Shown piece after piece: positions 39,192-47,108 of a DNA stretch of 64,000 bases; the first letter of the stretch is position 1; every line of letters begins with the position of its first letter. This DNA comes from Streptomyces avidinii. GTDB lineage: Bacteria > Actinomycetota > Actinomycetes > Streptomycetales > Streptomycetaceae. The notes below the pieces were generated by a model. The model ran no database searches. It was not told the DNA's origin and was given only the letters and a program-made list of their open reading frames with translations. The DNA lies in the NCBI RefSeq assembly GCF_014650695.1, contig NZ_BMVL01000001.1, positions 145,563 through 209,562 on the forward strand. The letters are read 5' to 3'. The position numbers and the translations under genes were made by a program.

Positions 39192-40147
39192 AGTCGCGCC
39201 TCCCGGATGCGTTCGACCCCGCGGAACCTCGCCGGGGCGGCCCGCCGGTTCTCGGCGATCTCCTCCTCGGTGGGCAGTTCGGCGCCGCGCGTGAGCAGCT
39301 TCAGCTTCGGCTGGTACTTCTCCGGCACCACCGGCAGGCCGGGCGGGGCCGTGGAGGTCGCGCCGGCCGCGAAGACCTGCTTGACCAGGCGGTCCTCCAG
39401 CGAGTGGTACGAGAGCACCGCGATCCGGCCGCCGACCGCGATCCGGTCCACCGCCGCCGGGATGGCCCGCTCCAGGCCCGAGAGCTCCCCGTTGACCTCG
39501 ATCCGCAGCGCCTGGAAGGTCCGCTTCGCCGGGTTGCCGCCGGTCCGCTTGGCGGCCTGCGGCAGGGAGTCGCGGATCAGCTCGACCAGCCGGGCGCTGT
39601 TGGTGAAGGGCTCCTTCTCCCGCTCCCGGACGATCGCGGACACGATCCGCTTGGCCTGCTTCTCCTCGCCGTACTGGCGCAGGATCCGGACGAGTTCGCC
39701 CGGCGCGTAGCTGTTGAGGACCTCGGCGGCACTGATGCCGGTCGTCTGGTCCATGCGCATGTCCAGCGGCGCGTCCTGGGCGTACGCGAACCCTCGGTCG
39801 GTCTCGTCCAGCTGCATGGAGGAGACGCCCAGGTCGAAGAGGATGCCCTGGACGGCCGGGATGCCGAGCCCGTCGAGGACCTCCGCGAGGTCGGCGTAGA
39901 TCGCGTGGACCAGGGTGGCCCGGTCCCCGAAGGGCGCGAGCCGCTCGCCGGAGAGCCTCAGGGCCTCCTTGTCGCGGTCGAGGCCGATCAGGTGGGCCTC
40001 GGGGAACCGGGTCAGCAGGGCCTCGCTGTGGCCGCCGAGGCCGAGGGTGCAGTCGACGACGACGGCCCCGGGCCTCTCCAGCGCCGGGGCCAACAGGTCC
40101 AGGCACCGCTGGAGCATCACCGGGACATGTCGGGACTCGCTAGTCAA
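39188..40147 (-). CDS. rsmH: 16S rRNA (cytosine1402-N4)-methyltransferase RsmH (MraW)
   Basis: The 319-aa SAM-dependent enzyme methylates N4 of C1402 in 16S rRNA. It shows [15 protein letters not shown], the SAM loop [50 protein letters not shown] and [16 protein letters not shown]. The start is a rare TTG at 40145-40147, supported by AGAGGG about seven bases upstream and by alignment of the N-terminus with family members; no ATG or GTG lies closer. It is the first gene of the dcw cluster; mraZ, which precedes it in many bacteria, is not present. Confidence 0.95.
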   Translation of the reverse strand: MTSESRHVPVMLQRCLDLLAPALERPGAVVVDCTLGLGGHSEALLTRFPEAHLIGLDRDKEALRLSGERLAPFGDRATLVHAIYADLAEVLDGLGIPAVQGILFDLGVSSMQLDETDRGFAYAQDAPLDMRMDQTTGISAAEVLNSYAPGELVRILRQYGEEKQAKRIVSAIVREREKEPFTNSARLVELIRDSLPQAAKRTGGNPAKRTFQALRIEVNGELSGLERAIPAAVDRIAVGGRIAVLSYHSLEDRLVKQVFAAGATSTAPPGLPVVPEKYQPKLKLLTRGAELPTEEEIAENRRAAPARFRGVERIREARL

Positions 40148-40543
40148 AGCGCCCTCTCAGATAACGGCGCGGCAGGCGTACGCACCCCCGCCTCCCCGCA
40201 TCCGCGACCGACGCCTGGGAAGGTGGCGCCGGCCGGCCGGTGAGCGGGAGAGGGCCGGGCCGTACGTACGCGCCGCGCACGCGGAGTGTTCATCGGGGGC
40301 CGGGCGGCCGGTCAGGGCCGGGCTCCGGCCGGTTCGCGTCACTTTAGTGCAACGGTCGCCGCGGTCAACGAACCGCCCCGCGCGGCGTGCACGGCTCTCG
40401 GATCGAACCGGCAAATGCCGCGAATCACCCGGACGGCCGCCTCACCCCCACCCCTGTGGGTTAGCTCACAACAAGCCTCGTTGACGTTCTTTGTCCGCTC
40501 TCACGCGAGGCCGAGGGCTGCGGTGACCACTAACGTCGTACCC
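40148..40543. other. Intergenic region between rsmH and carbonic anhydrase
   Basis: These 396 bases separate two divergent genes. One good minus-strand promoter is visible (40341-40368). A plus-strand TTGACG (40481-40486) may be a -35 box for the carbonic anhydrase gene, but no convincing -10 follows at the usual distance. There is no sign of mraZ or of any other gene. Confidence 0.6.
40341..40368 (-). promoter_or_regulatory. rsmH: Candidate promoter of the dcw cluster (rsmH)
   Basis: On the minus strand TTGACC (40368-40363) and TAAAGT (40346-40341) are spaced by 16 bases, giving a transcript with a leader of about 185 bases before the TTG start of rsmH. Confidence 0.5.
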
Positions 40544-41095
40544 ATGACGACTTCCGCATCCCTGCCTGCAGAGTCCGCGCCCGAGGCATCCGTCGGCGGA
40601 TCCGTCACCGACCGACTGGTCGAGGCGAATCAGCGCTACGCGGCACAGTTCTCCGACCCCGGCATGGACGCCCGGCCCGTCCTCAAGGTCGCGGTCGTGG
40701 CCTGTATGGACGCCCGTCTCGACCTGCACAAGGCCCTCGGCCTGGAACTCGGCGACTGTCACACGATCCGCAACGCGGGCGGTGTGGTCACCGACGACAC
40801 GATCCGCTCCCTCACCATCAGCCAGCGGGCGCTGGGCACCCGCGCGGTGATACTCATCCACCACACCGGCTGCGGTCTCGAAAACCTGACCGAGGACTTC
40901 CGGCACGAGCTGGAGGACGAGGTCGGTCAGCGTCCCGCATGGGCCGTCGAGGCCTTCCGGGACGTGGACCAGGACGTCCGCCAGTCCATGCAGCGGGTCC
41001 GCACCAACCCGTTCCTGCCCCACAAGGACGATGTGCGAGGCTTCGTCTTCGATGTGCACACCGGGCTCCTGCGGGAGATCGATCCCAGCTCTTGA
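40544..41095 (+). CDS. Beta-class carbonic anhydrase
   Basis: The 183-aa protein has the zinc ligands of beta-carbonic anhydrases in AVVACMDARLDLHKALG (Cys, with the catalytic Asp-Arg dyad) and LIHHTGCGL (His and Cys), plus RNAGGVVTDDTIRSL. It interconverts CO2 and bicarbonate in the cytoplasm. The ATG at 40544 gives the expected start. It stands alone between the divergent dcw cluster and the MoxR operon. The short length is typical of actinobacterial type III enzymes. Confidence 0.92.
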   Translation: MTTSASLPAESAPEASVGGSVTDRLVEANQRYAAQFSDPGMDARPVLKVAVVACMDARLDLHKALGLELGDCHTIRNAGGVVTDDTIRSLTISQRALGTRAVILIHHTGCGLENLTEDFRHELEDEVGQRPAWAVEAFRDVDQDVRQSMQRVRTNPFLPHKDDVRGFVFDVHTGLLREIDPSS

Positions 41096-41232
41096 GTGAC
41101 ACAAGGCCTTAACGCCGTCAAGAATGCGGGGTGGCACCACCCGGGATCCTCCCGGGACGGTGTCCGTGTTTCGGGGTGGGCCGGTTCATGCGCCAAGGGC
41201 GTCGGCCCTGGGAATGGGCCGAGGAGAACCAG

Positions 41233-42243
41233 GTGACGACGTACGACGACCGAGCGAGCCTCGCGGATCTGACCAGCACGGCGGAGCGGGTGCGCCAGTC
41301 GGTCGAGAGCGTGATCGAGGGCAAGCCCGAGGTCGTTCGCCTCGCGCTGACCGTGCTGCTCGCCGAGGGACACCTGCTGATCGAGGACGTACCCGGCGTC
41401 GGCAAGACGATGCTCGCCAAGACGCTCGCCAAGTCCATCGACTGCTCGGTGCAGCGCATCCAGTTCACCCCGGACCTGCTGCCCTCCGACATCACCGGCG
41501 TCAGCATCTACGACCAGCAGCGCCGCGAGTTCGAGTTCAAGCCGGGCGCGATCTTCGCGCAGATCGTCATCGGTGACGAGATCAACCGCGCCTCGCCCAA
41601 GACCCAGTCCGCCCTGCTGGAGTCGATGGAGGAGCGCCAGGTCACCATCGACGGCACCACCTACGCGCTGCCCAGCCCCTTCATGGTCGTCGCCACCCAG
41701 AACCCGGTGGAGATGGAGGGCACGTACCCGTTGCCCGAGGCGCAGCGCGACCGCTTCATGGTCCGCGTCTCCGTCGGCTACCCCAGCCCCGAGGCCGAGC
41801 TCCAGATGCTCGACGTGCACGGCGGGGTCTCCCCGCTGGACGACCTGACGTCCGTCGCGCACTCCCACGAGATCGTCAAGCTCATCGAGGCGGTCCGCGA
41901 GGTGTACGTGGCCGAGCCCGTCCGGCGCTACGTCGTCGACCTCGTCTCCGCCACCCGCAGCCACCCCGACCTGCGGCTCGGCGCCTCGCCACGGGCCACC
42001 CTTCACCTGCTGCGGGCCGTGAAGGCCTCCGCCGCGCTCGCCGGCCGGGACTACGTCCTGCCCGACGACGTCCAGACCCTGGCCGGCCCGGTCCTCGCGC
42101 ACCGGCTGCTGCCCACCGCCCAGGCCCAGCTGAACCGCCGCACCGCCGAGCAGGTCGTCGCCGACATCCTGCAGCGCACCCCCGTCCCGGCCGCGCACGC
42201 CCGCGGTGAGATGCCGCCCGGCGCGGGCATCCGGGGCTTCTGA
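41233..42243 (+). CDS. MoxR-family AAA+ ATPase
   Basis: The 336-aa AAA+ protein has Walker A EDVPGVGKTML (about residues 55-65), Walker B IVIGDEINRASPKTQSALLE, sensor 1 VATQNPVEMEGTYPLPEAQRDRF, and a C-terminal lid domain (GASPRATLHLLRAVKA). MoxR proteins act as chaperone-like ATPases for partner proteins, usually VWA or DUF58 proteins encoded next door, as here. The GTG at 41233 has GAGGAG six bases upstream. Two small hairpins (near 41129-41142 and 41140-41156) lie between this gene and the carbonic anhydrase stop. Confidence 0.94.
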   Translation: MTTYDDRASLADLTSTAERVRQSVESVIEGKPEVVRLALTVLLAEGHLLIEDVPGVGKTMLAKTLAKSIDCSVQRIQFTPDLLPSDITGVSIYDQQRREFEFKPGAIFAQIVIGDEINRASPKTQSALLESMEERQVTIDGTTYALPSPFMVVATQNPVEMEGTYPLPEAQRDRFMVRVSVGYPSPEAELQMLDVHGGVSPLDDLTSVAHSHEIVKLIEAVREVYVAEPVRRYVVDLVSATRSHPDLRLGASPRATLHLLRAVKASAALAGRDYVLPDDVQTLAGPVLAHRLLPTAQAQLNRRTAEQVVADILQRTPVPAAHARGEMPPGAGIRGF

Positions 42244-43619
42244 TGAGCGCCGGTGCCCCGCGCGGCGCCGGTGGCCCGGGGGACGGCGGCGGACTGCGCG
42301 CGTCACTGTCCGGGCTGACCACCCGCGGCCGCTCGTTCCTGGCCGCCGGAATAGCCGCCGCTGCCTGCGCGTACGTCCTGGGCCAGGGCGAGCTGCTGCG
42401 GGTCGGCCTGCTGCTCGCCCTCCTGCCGCTGATCTGCGTCTACGCCCTGCACCGCACCCGCTACCGGGTCTCCGGCAGCCGCCGGCTCAGCCCGGACCGG
42501 GTCCCCGCGGGCACCGAGGCCCGCGTGCAGCTGCGCATGGACAACGTGTCCCGGCTGCCCACCGGCCTGCTGATGCTCCAGGACCGGGTGCCCTACGTAC
42601 TGGGCCCGCGCCCCCGCTTCGTACTGGACCGGGTCGAGCCCGGCGGGCACCGCGAGGTGTCCTACCGGGTCCGCTCCGACCTGCGCGGCCGCTACCCGCT
42701 CGGCCCGCTCCAGCTGCGCCTGTCCGACCCCTTCGGGCTGGTCGAGCTGACCCGCTCGTTCAGCACCTACGACACCCTCACCGTCATACCGCGCACCGAG
42801 CCCCTGCCGCCGGTCCGCCTGACCGGCGAGTCCAACGGCTACGGCGACGGCAGCCGCCGTTCCCTGGCCCTGGCCGGCGACGACGACGTGATCCCCCGCG
42901 GCTACCGGCGCGGCGACGACCTGCGCCGCGTGCACTGGCGTTCCACCGCCCGCTACGGCGAGCTGATGGTCCGCCGCGAGGAGCAGCCGCAGCGCAGCCG
43001 GGCCACCGTCCTGCTGGACACCCGGCGCCTGGCCTTCGACGGCGCCGGCCCCGACTCCGCCTTCGAGTGGGCCGTCTCGGCGGCCGCCTCCAGCCTGGTG
43101 CACGTCCTGGAACAGGGCTTCTCCGTCCGGCTGCTCACCGACACCGGCGATTCGGTGCCCGGCGAGGGCGGCGGCGGTTTCTCCTCCGGCGGGCAGGAAT
43201 CGGCTGAGGCCGCCGGGCTGATGATGGACACCCTCGCCGTCGTCGGGCACTCCGACGGGGCCGGGCTCTCCCGCGCCTACGACGCGGTGCGCGCCGGGGG
43301 CGGCGGTGGCTTCGGCGGAGGCGGCGGTGACGGGCTCCTCATCGCCTTCTTCGGCGACCTGGACGACGTACAGACAGAACTGGCGGCCAGGATGCGCCAG
43401 CGCACCTCGGGCGCGGTGGCCTTCGTACTGGACTCCGCGAGCTGGGGCGGACAGCCGGCCCCGGGGCATGCCGTGCCCCCGCTGGAGGAACGGCTGCGCA
43501 GACTGGGCGACGCGGGCTGGACGGCACTGGCCGCCCCGCCCGGCGTGGCCTTCGGCGAGCTGTGGCGCCGGGCCGGGACCGCGCGCGTCGCTACGGGAAC
43601 CACCGGAGGTCGGGAATGA
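42243..43619 (+). CDS. DUF58 domain protein (MoxR partner)
   Basis: The 458-aa protein has two membrane helices near the N-terminus (about residues 31-68), a beta-rich region, and the DUF58 signature DDDVIPRGYRRGDDLRRVHWRSTARYGELMVRREE (about residues 218-252). Its C-terminal half resembles a degenerate VWA domain. A Gly-rich insert (about 350-362) is unusual. It probably works as a MoxR client in the envelope. The start ATG shares a base with the MoxR stop (TGATG), and its end overlaps the transglutaminase start as ATGA. Confidence 0.92.
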   Translation: MSAGAPRGAGGPGDGGGLRASLSGLTTRGRSFLAAGIAAAACAYVLGQGELLRVGLLLALLPLICVYALHRTRYRVSGSRRLSPDRVPAGTEARVQLRMDNVSRLPTGLLMLQDRVPYVLGPRPRFVLDRVEPGGHREVSYRVRSDLRGRYPLGPLQLRLSDPFGLVELTRSFSTYDTLTVIPRTEPLPPVRLTGESNGYGDGSRRSLALAGDDDVIPRGYRRGDDLRRVHWRSTARYGELMVRREEQPQRSRATVLLDTRRLAFDGAGPDSAFEWAVSAAASSLVHVLEQGFSVRLLTDTGDSVPGEGGGGFSSGGQESAEAAGLMMDTLAVVGHSDGAGLSRAYDAVRAGGGGGFGGGGGDGLLIAFFGDLDDVQTELAARMRQRTSGAVAFVLDSASWGGQPAPGHAVPPLEERLRRLGDAGWTALAAPPGVAFGELWRRAGTARVATGTTGGRE

Positions 43620-46030
43620 GCGGGCGGGCGAAACTGACGCTGTTCGCGGCACTGGCGACGCTGCTCACCGCGTGGTCGCTGAGCCCGCTGGTGGACTCGC
43701 AGGCCTGGCTGCTCCAGGCCGGGCTGCTGCTGATCGTGCAGAGCGCGGTGGGCGCCGGGGCCCGGCGGGTTCCGCTGGCCCGGACGCTGACCGTGGCCGC
43801 TCAGCTGCTGGTGTCGCTGCTGCTGCTCGCGTTCCTGTACGCCGGCAAGGGAGAGTCCACCGGGGACGGGCCGTTGGCGTACCTGGTGACGGACTTCGGC
43901 GCGCTGTTCGGTCAGGGCGTCCGGGACGTGGGCGAGTTCGCGATCCCGGCCCCGCTGACGGACGGCATCAAGCTGCTGCTGGTGTCCGGCGTGCTGCTGA
44001 TCGGGCTGGCGGTGGACACACTGGCGGTGACCCTGCGCACGGCCGCCGCGGCCGGACTGCCACTGCTCGCGCTGTACTCGGTGGCCGCGGGCCTGTCCGG
44101 CGGCGGGGACGCCTCCTGGATCTCCTTCCTGCTGGCGGGCTGCGGCTACCTGTTGTTGCTGCTGTCCGAGGGCCGGGACCGGCTCGCCCAGTGGGGCCGG
44201 GTCTTCGGCGCGGCTCCGCGCCGGGGCGCCGCCGACTCGGGCCTCGCGGGCGGGGCCGGCGGCCGGGCGACGGCCCCCGTGAAGTTCGGGCGGCGGATCG
44301 GCGCGGTGGCCCTGGGGCTGGCGCTGGTGGTGCCGGCCGTACTGCCCTCGCTCGGCGGCGGGCTGCTGGGCGGCACGCAGGAGGGCGACGGGAGCGGCAG
44401 CGGTCCCGGCGGGACGATCACTGCGGTCAACCCGCTGGTCTCCCTGCAGAGCAACCTGAACGCGCAGGACAACCGCGTGATCCTGAAGTACCGGACGAAC
44501 AACCCGCAGCAGAGCGAGCAGTACCTGCGGATCCTGGCTCTGGACGAGTTCAACGGCGTCAAGTGGGAGGCCTCCGGGCGGCCCCTGATCGACGTGCCGG
44601 AGCGGCTGCCGGACCCGCCGGGGCTCGGCACCCAGGTCCGCGGCACCGCGACGGAGGTCACCACCTTGGTCAACGCGGCGGACAACTACACCCAGCGCTA
44701 CCTCCCCATGCCCTATCCGGCGACGTCGGTGGCGATCCGCGGCAAGTGGCGGTTCGAGCCGGCGGGCCGGTCCCTGGTCGGCGACCAGCTGGGCAGGGAC
44801 CGCTTCCAGAACGTCCAGGGCGCGGAGTACGAGGTGCGCAGCCTCCAGCTGAACCCGACGCCTCAGCAGCTCCAGCGGGCCGGGGAGCCCGAACCGGCGA
44901 TCCGGGACGAGTACACGAAGCTCCCGGACAACCTGCCGCCGGTGGTCGCCGAGACGGCCCGCCAGGTGACTCAGGGGGCGAGGGACGACTACGCGCGGGC
45001 CGTGAAGCTCCAGGACTACTTCGCCGTGAACGGCGGGTTCCGCTACAACACGCGGACGGCCTCGGGCACGGGCCCGCAGGCGGTCGCCCGGTTCCTCGCC
45101 GACAAGGAGGGCTTCTGCGTCCACTTCGCCTTCTCGATGGCGGCGATGTCCCGCTCGCTGGGCATCCCGTCCCGGGTCGCGGTCGGCTTCACCCCCGGCG
45201 AGAAGCAGTCGGACGGCAGCGTGAACGTGTCGATGCGCGACGCGCACGCCTGGCCCGAGCTGTACTTCCAGGGCGTGGGCTGGACCCGCTTCGAGCCGAC
45301 GCCCCGCTCCGGCATCAACATTCCGGACTACTCGCGGGCGCAGACCCCGGCCACCCAGCCGTCCGCCCCGGCGCCGCTGCCCTCGCAGAGCGCGGTGCAG
45401 CCGTCGACGGCTCCCACCGGGACCCCCGAGTGCCCGCCGGCCCTGAAGAAGCTCGGCGAGTGCGGCCCGGTGACGCCCGCGCAGAGTGCGGGCCCCGATG
45501 ACGGGCTGTCGGTGACGACGGTCCTGGGCTGGGCGGCGCTGGTGGTGGCGGTGCTGGGGCTGCCGCTGCTCCCGCTGCTGTGGCGGACCCGGCTGCGGGC
45601 CCGCCGCCTGGCGACCGGTGAGGTCCTGACGGCCTGGCGGGAACTGGGCGACGCCGCCTGGGACGTGGGTGTGGCCCCGGACGAGGCACTGTCCCCGCGC
45701 CGGGCGGCGAGCCGGATCGTGGACCTGGGCCGCCTGGATCCGGAACCCGCGGCGGCCGTGCACCGGGTCGCCGGTGCCGTGGAACGGGCCCTGTACGCAC
45801 CCCCGGGCGCGGAGGTCTCGTACCCGGAGCTGGCGCAGGACGTACTGCTGGCCCGTACGGGGCTGCTGGAATCCGCGGACCGGCTGCCCCGGCTGCGCGC
45901 CCTGCTGCTGCCGCGCTCGGCGACCCGTATCTCCTGGGCGCTCTCCGCCCGCTGGGCAACGGTGGCCGGGGCGGTCTCGACCCGCCTCGCGTCCCTCCGC
46001 TCCCGTCTGCCCCTGCGCAGCCGCGGCTGA
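43616..46030 (+). CDS. Membrane-bound transglutaminase-like cysteine protein (TgpA/DUF3488 type)
   Basis: The 804-aa protein has about six N-terminal membrane spans (DUF3488 region, residues 5-250) and a large extracellular transglutaminase-fold domain. The catalytic Cys lies in KEGFCVHFAFSMAAMSRSLG (about residue 502), the His in DAHAWPELYF and the third acidic site near GWTRFEPTP. One more membrane span and a cytoplasmic DUF4129-like tail follow. It could cross-link, cleave or modify envelope proteins or peptidoglycan. With MoxR and DUF58 it forms a coupled three-gene operon. Confidence 0.92.
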   Translation: MSGRAKLTLFAALATLLTAWSLSPLVDSQAWLLQAGLLLIVQSAVGAGARRVPLARTLTVAAQLLVSLLLLAFLYAGKGESTGDGPLAYLVTDFGALFGQGVRDVGEFAIPAPLTDGIKLLLVSGVLLIGLAVDTLAVTLRTAAAAGLPLLALYSVAAGLSGGGDASWISFLLAGCGYLLLLLSEGRDRLAQWGRVFGAAPRRGAADSGLAGGAGGRATAPVKFGRRIGAVALGLALVVPAVLPSLGGGLLGGTQEGDGSGSGPGGTITAVNPLVSLQSNLNAQDNRVILKYRTNNPQQSEQYLRILALDEFNGVKWEASGRPLIDVPERLPDPPGLGTQVRGTATEVTTLVNAADNYTQRYLPMPYPATSVAIRGKWRFEPAGRSLVGDQLGRDRFQNVQGAEYEVRSLQLNPTPQQLQRAGEPEPAIRDEYTKLPDNLPPVVAETARQVTQGARDDYARAVKLQDYFAVNGGFRYNTRTASGTGPQAVARFLADKEGFCVHFAFSMAAMSRSLGIPSRVAVGFTPGEKQSDGSVNVSMRDAHAWPELYFQGVGWTRFEPTPRSGINIPDYSRAQTPATQPSAPAPLPSQSAVQPSTAPTGTPECPPALKKLGECGPVTPAQSAGPDDGLSVTTVLGWAALVVAVLGLPLLPLLWRTRLRARRLATGEVLTAWRELGDAAWDVGVAPDEALSPRRAASRIVDLGRLDPEPAAAVHRVAGAVERALYAPPGAEVSYPELAQDVLLARTGLLESADRLPRLRALLLPRSATRISWALSARWATVAGAVSTRLASLRSRLPLRSRG

Positions 46031-46446
46031 GGTGCGCAGTTTCAGCCTCGCCGGCGTTCGAGGCACGGGGTGCGGGGCGGAGCCCCGGCAACGGCGGCGC
46101 GGACGACCGCGCAGAACCGCCGACCCCACAGACGTGAAACGGCGAGGCTCGATCCCCCCGAGCCCCGCCGCATCACGTACTGCATCACCGGTCCGCCGAT
46201 CCCCCGTCCCGGTCACGGGAGGAGGTACCCGGTCCGCTCCGCAGCCCCGTGTCGGCGGTGCGGACCGGGTCTCCTGTCCGTTGCTCCCAGTCTGGCGTCT
46301 GCGCAGGTGGGAGCCCATCCGCGTACGTACTCATTTCCGCGCCTAGGTACGGATACTCAGCCGTCGCGGCCGGCCCCACCAGTTCTACGGGGCGGCGCGC
46401 CCCCGCGGCACCGCCGACTGGGGTACCGCGCCGGGTTCGCCGGGGT
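46031..46446. other. Convergent intergenic region with repeat and hairpin
   Basis: These 416 bases separate the transglutaminase stop from the TetR stop. They contain an interspersed repeat copy (46043-46090) and an 11-bp inverted repeat ACCCGGTCCGC (46227-46237) with its complement (46260-46270), which could terminate either gene. A 64-codon minus-strand frame (46185-46379) has weaker codon bias and no good ribosome site, so it is not called. Confidence 0.6.
46043..46090 (-). repeat. Interspersed intergenic repeat, copy 4 (reverse orientation)
   Basis: On the minus strand this reads CCGGGGCTCCGCCCCGCACC, then CCTCGAACGCCGGCGAGGCTG. It is the most complete copy in the window and lies 13 bases after the transglutaminase stop. 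Confidence 0.7.
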
Positions 46447-47094
46447 TCAGCGGTTGCCGCTGACCCGGCCCCGCAGCAGCAGCGACAGTGCCGAGTGCAC
46501 GTCGTCCAGGGACCGCTCGCTCTGGAAGGACTGCCAGTCGAGGGCGGCCACCAGCACCATCCCGACCATCGCGGCCGCCGTCAGCGGCACGTCGATCTCG
46601 GCGCTCAGCTCACCGCGCTCGACGCCCTCCCGCAGCACCTTCTCGACGACGGCGACGGCCTCCTGCCGGACCACCATCAGCGTGGACTGCCACGCGCGGT
46701 TGGTGCGCCACAGCTCGGCGACGTACAGCTGGGTGAAGGCCGGGTACCGGTCGATGAAGACCAGTCCCGCGCGGATCATCGCGTCCAGCGCCTCGACCCG
46801 GCTGCCGCCGCGGGCCTCCGTCTCCTCGGCCGCCGTCCGCAGCGAGACGGTCAGCAGGCCGACGCCGTGCCGCAGCAGCTCCTCGAAGAGCTCGTTCTTG
46901 CTCGCGAAGTTGTAGTAGACCGTGCCCTTCGCGACTCCCGCCCGCTCGGCGATCTCATCGACCGTGGTCGCGGAGAAGCCCTGCTCGGCGATGAGCGTCA
47001 CGGCCGCTTCGTAGAGCTTCTGCCGGGTGGCCGCACGACGGCCCCCGCCGGTACCCGTACCGGTGCTGCTGCTTTCCATGGCGCTGATTGTCAC
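46447..47094 (-). CDS. TetR-family transcriptional regulator of the ABC/YhgE operon
   Basis: The protein (215 aa from GTG 47094; ATG 47079 is an alternative) has a TetR DNA-binding domain: TRQKLYEAAVTLIAEQGFSA and TTVDEIAERAGVAKGTVYYNFASK. The C-terminal domain is of the TetR_C type found in multidrug regulators. It starts 14 bases after the YhgE gene, so it is the third gene of that operon. The 28-bp palindrome upstream of the operon (50051-50078) is its likely operator, which would make the system self-repressing. Confidence 0.92.
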   Translation of the reverse strand: MTISAMESSSTGTGTGGGRRAATRQKLYEAAVTLIAEQGFSATTVDEIAERAGVAKGTVYYNFASKNELFEELLRHGVGLLTVSLRTAAEETEARGGSRVEALDAMIRAGLVFIDRYPAFTQLYVAELWRTNRAWQSTLMVVRQEAVAVVEKVLREGVERGELSAEIDVPLTAAAMVGMVLVAALDWQSFQSERSLDDVHSALSLLLRGRVSGNR

Positions 47095-47108
47095 AGGTCA
47101 ACACGTCC

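Noticed and set aside
40148..40543. Search for mraZ upstream of rsmH
   Set aside because: No frame in this gap shows MraZ motifs; the gene is absent here, as is usual in Streptomyces.
43277..46318. 1013-codon minus-strand frame opposite DUF58 and transglutaminase genes
   Set aside because: It is an antisense shadow. The plus-strand genes have catalytic motifs and coupled starts.
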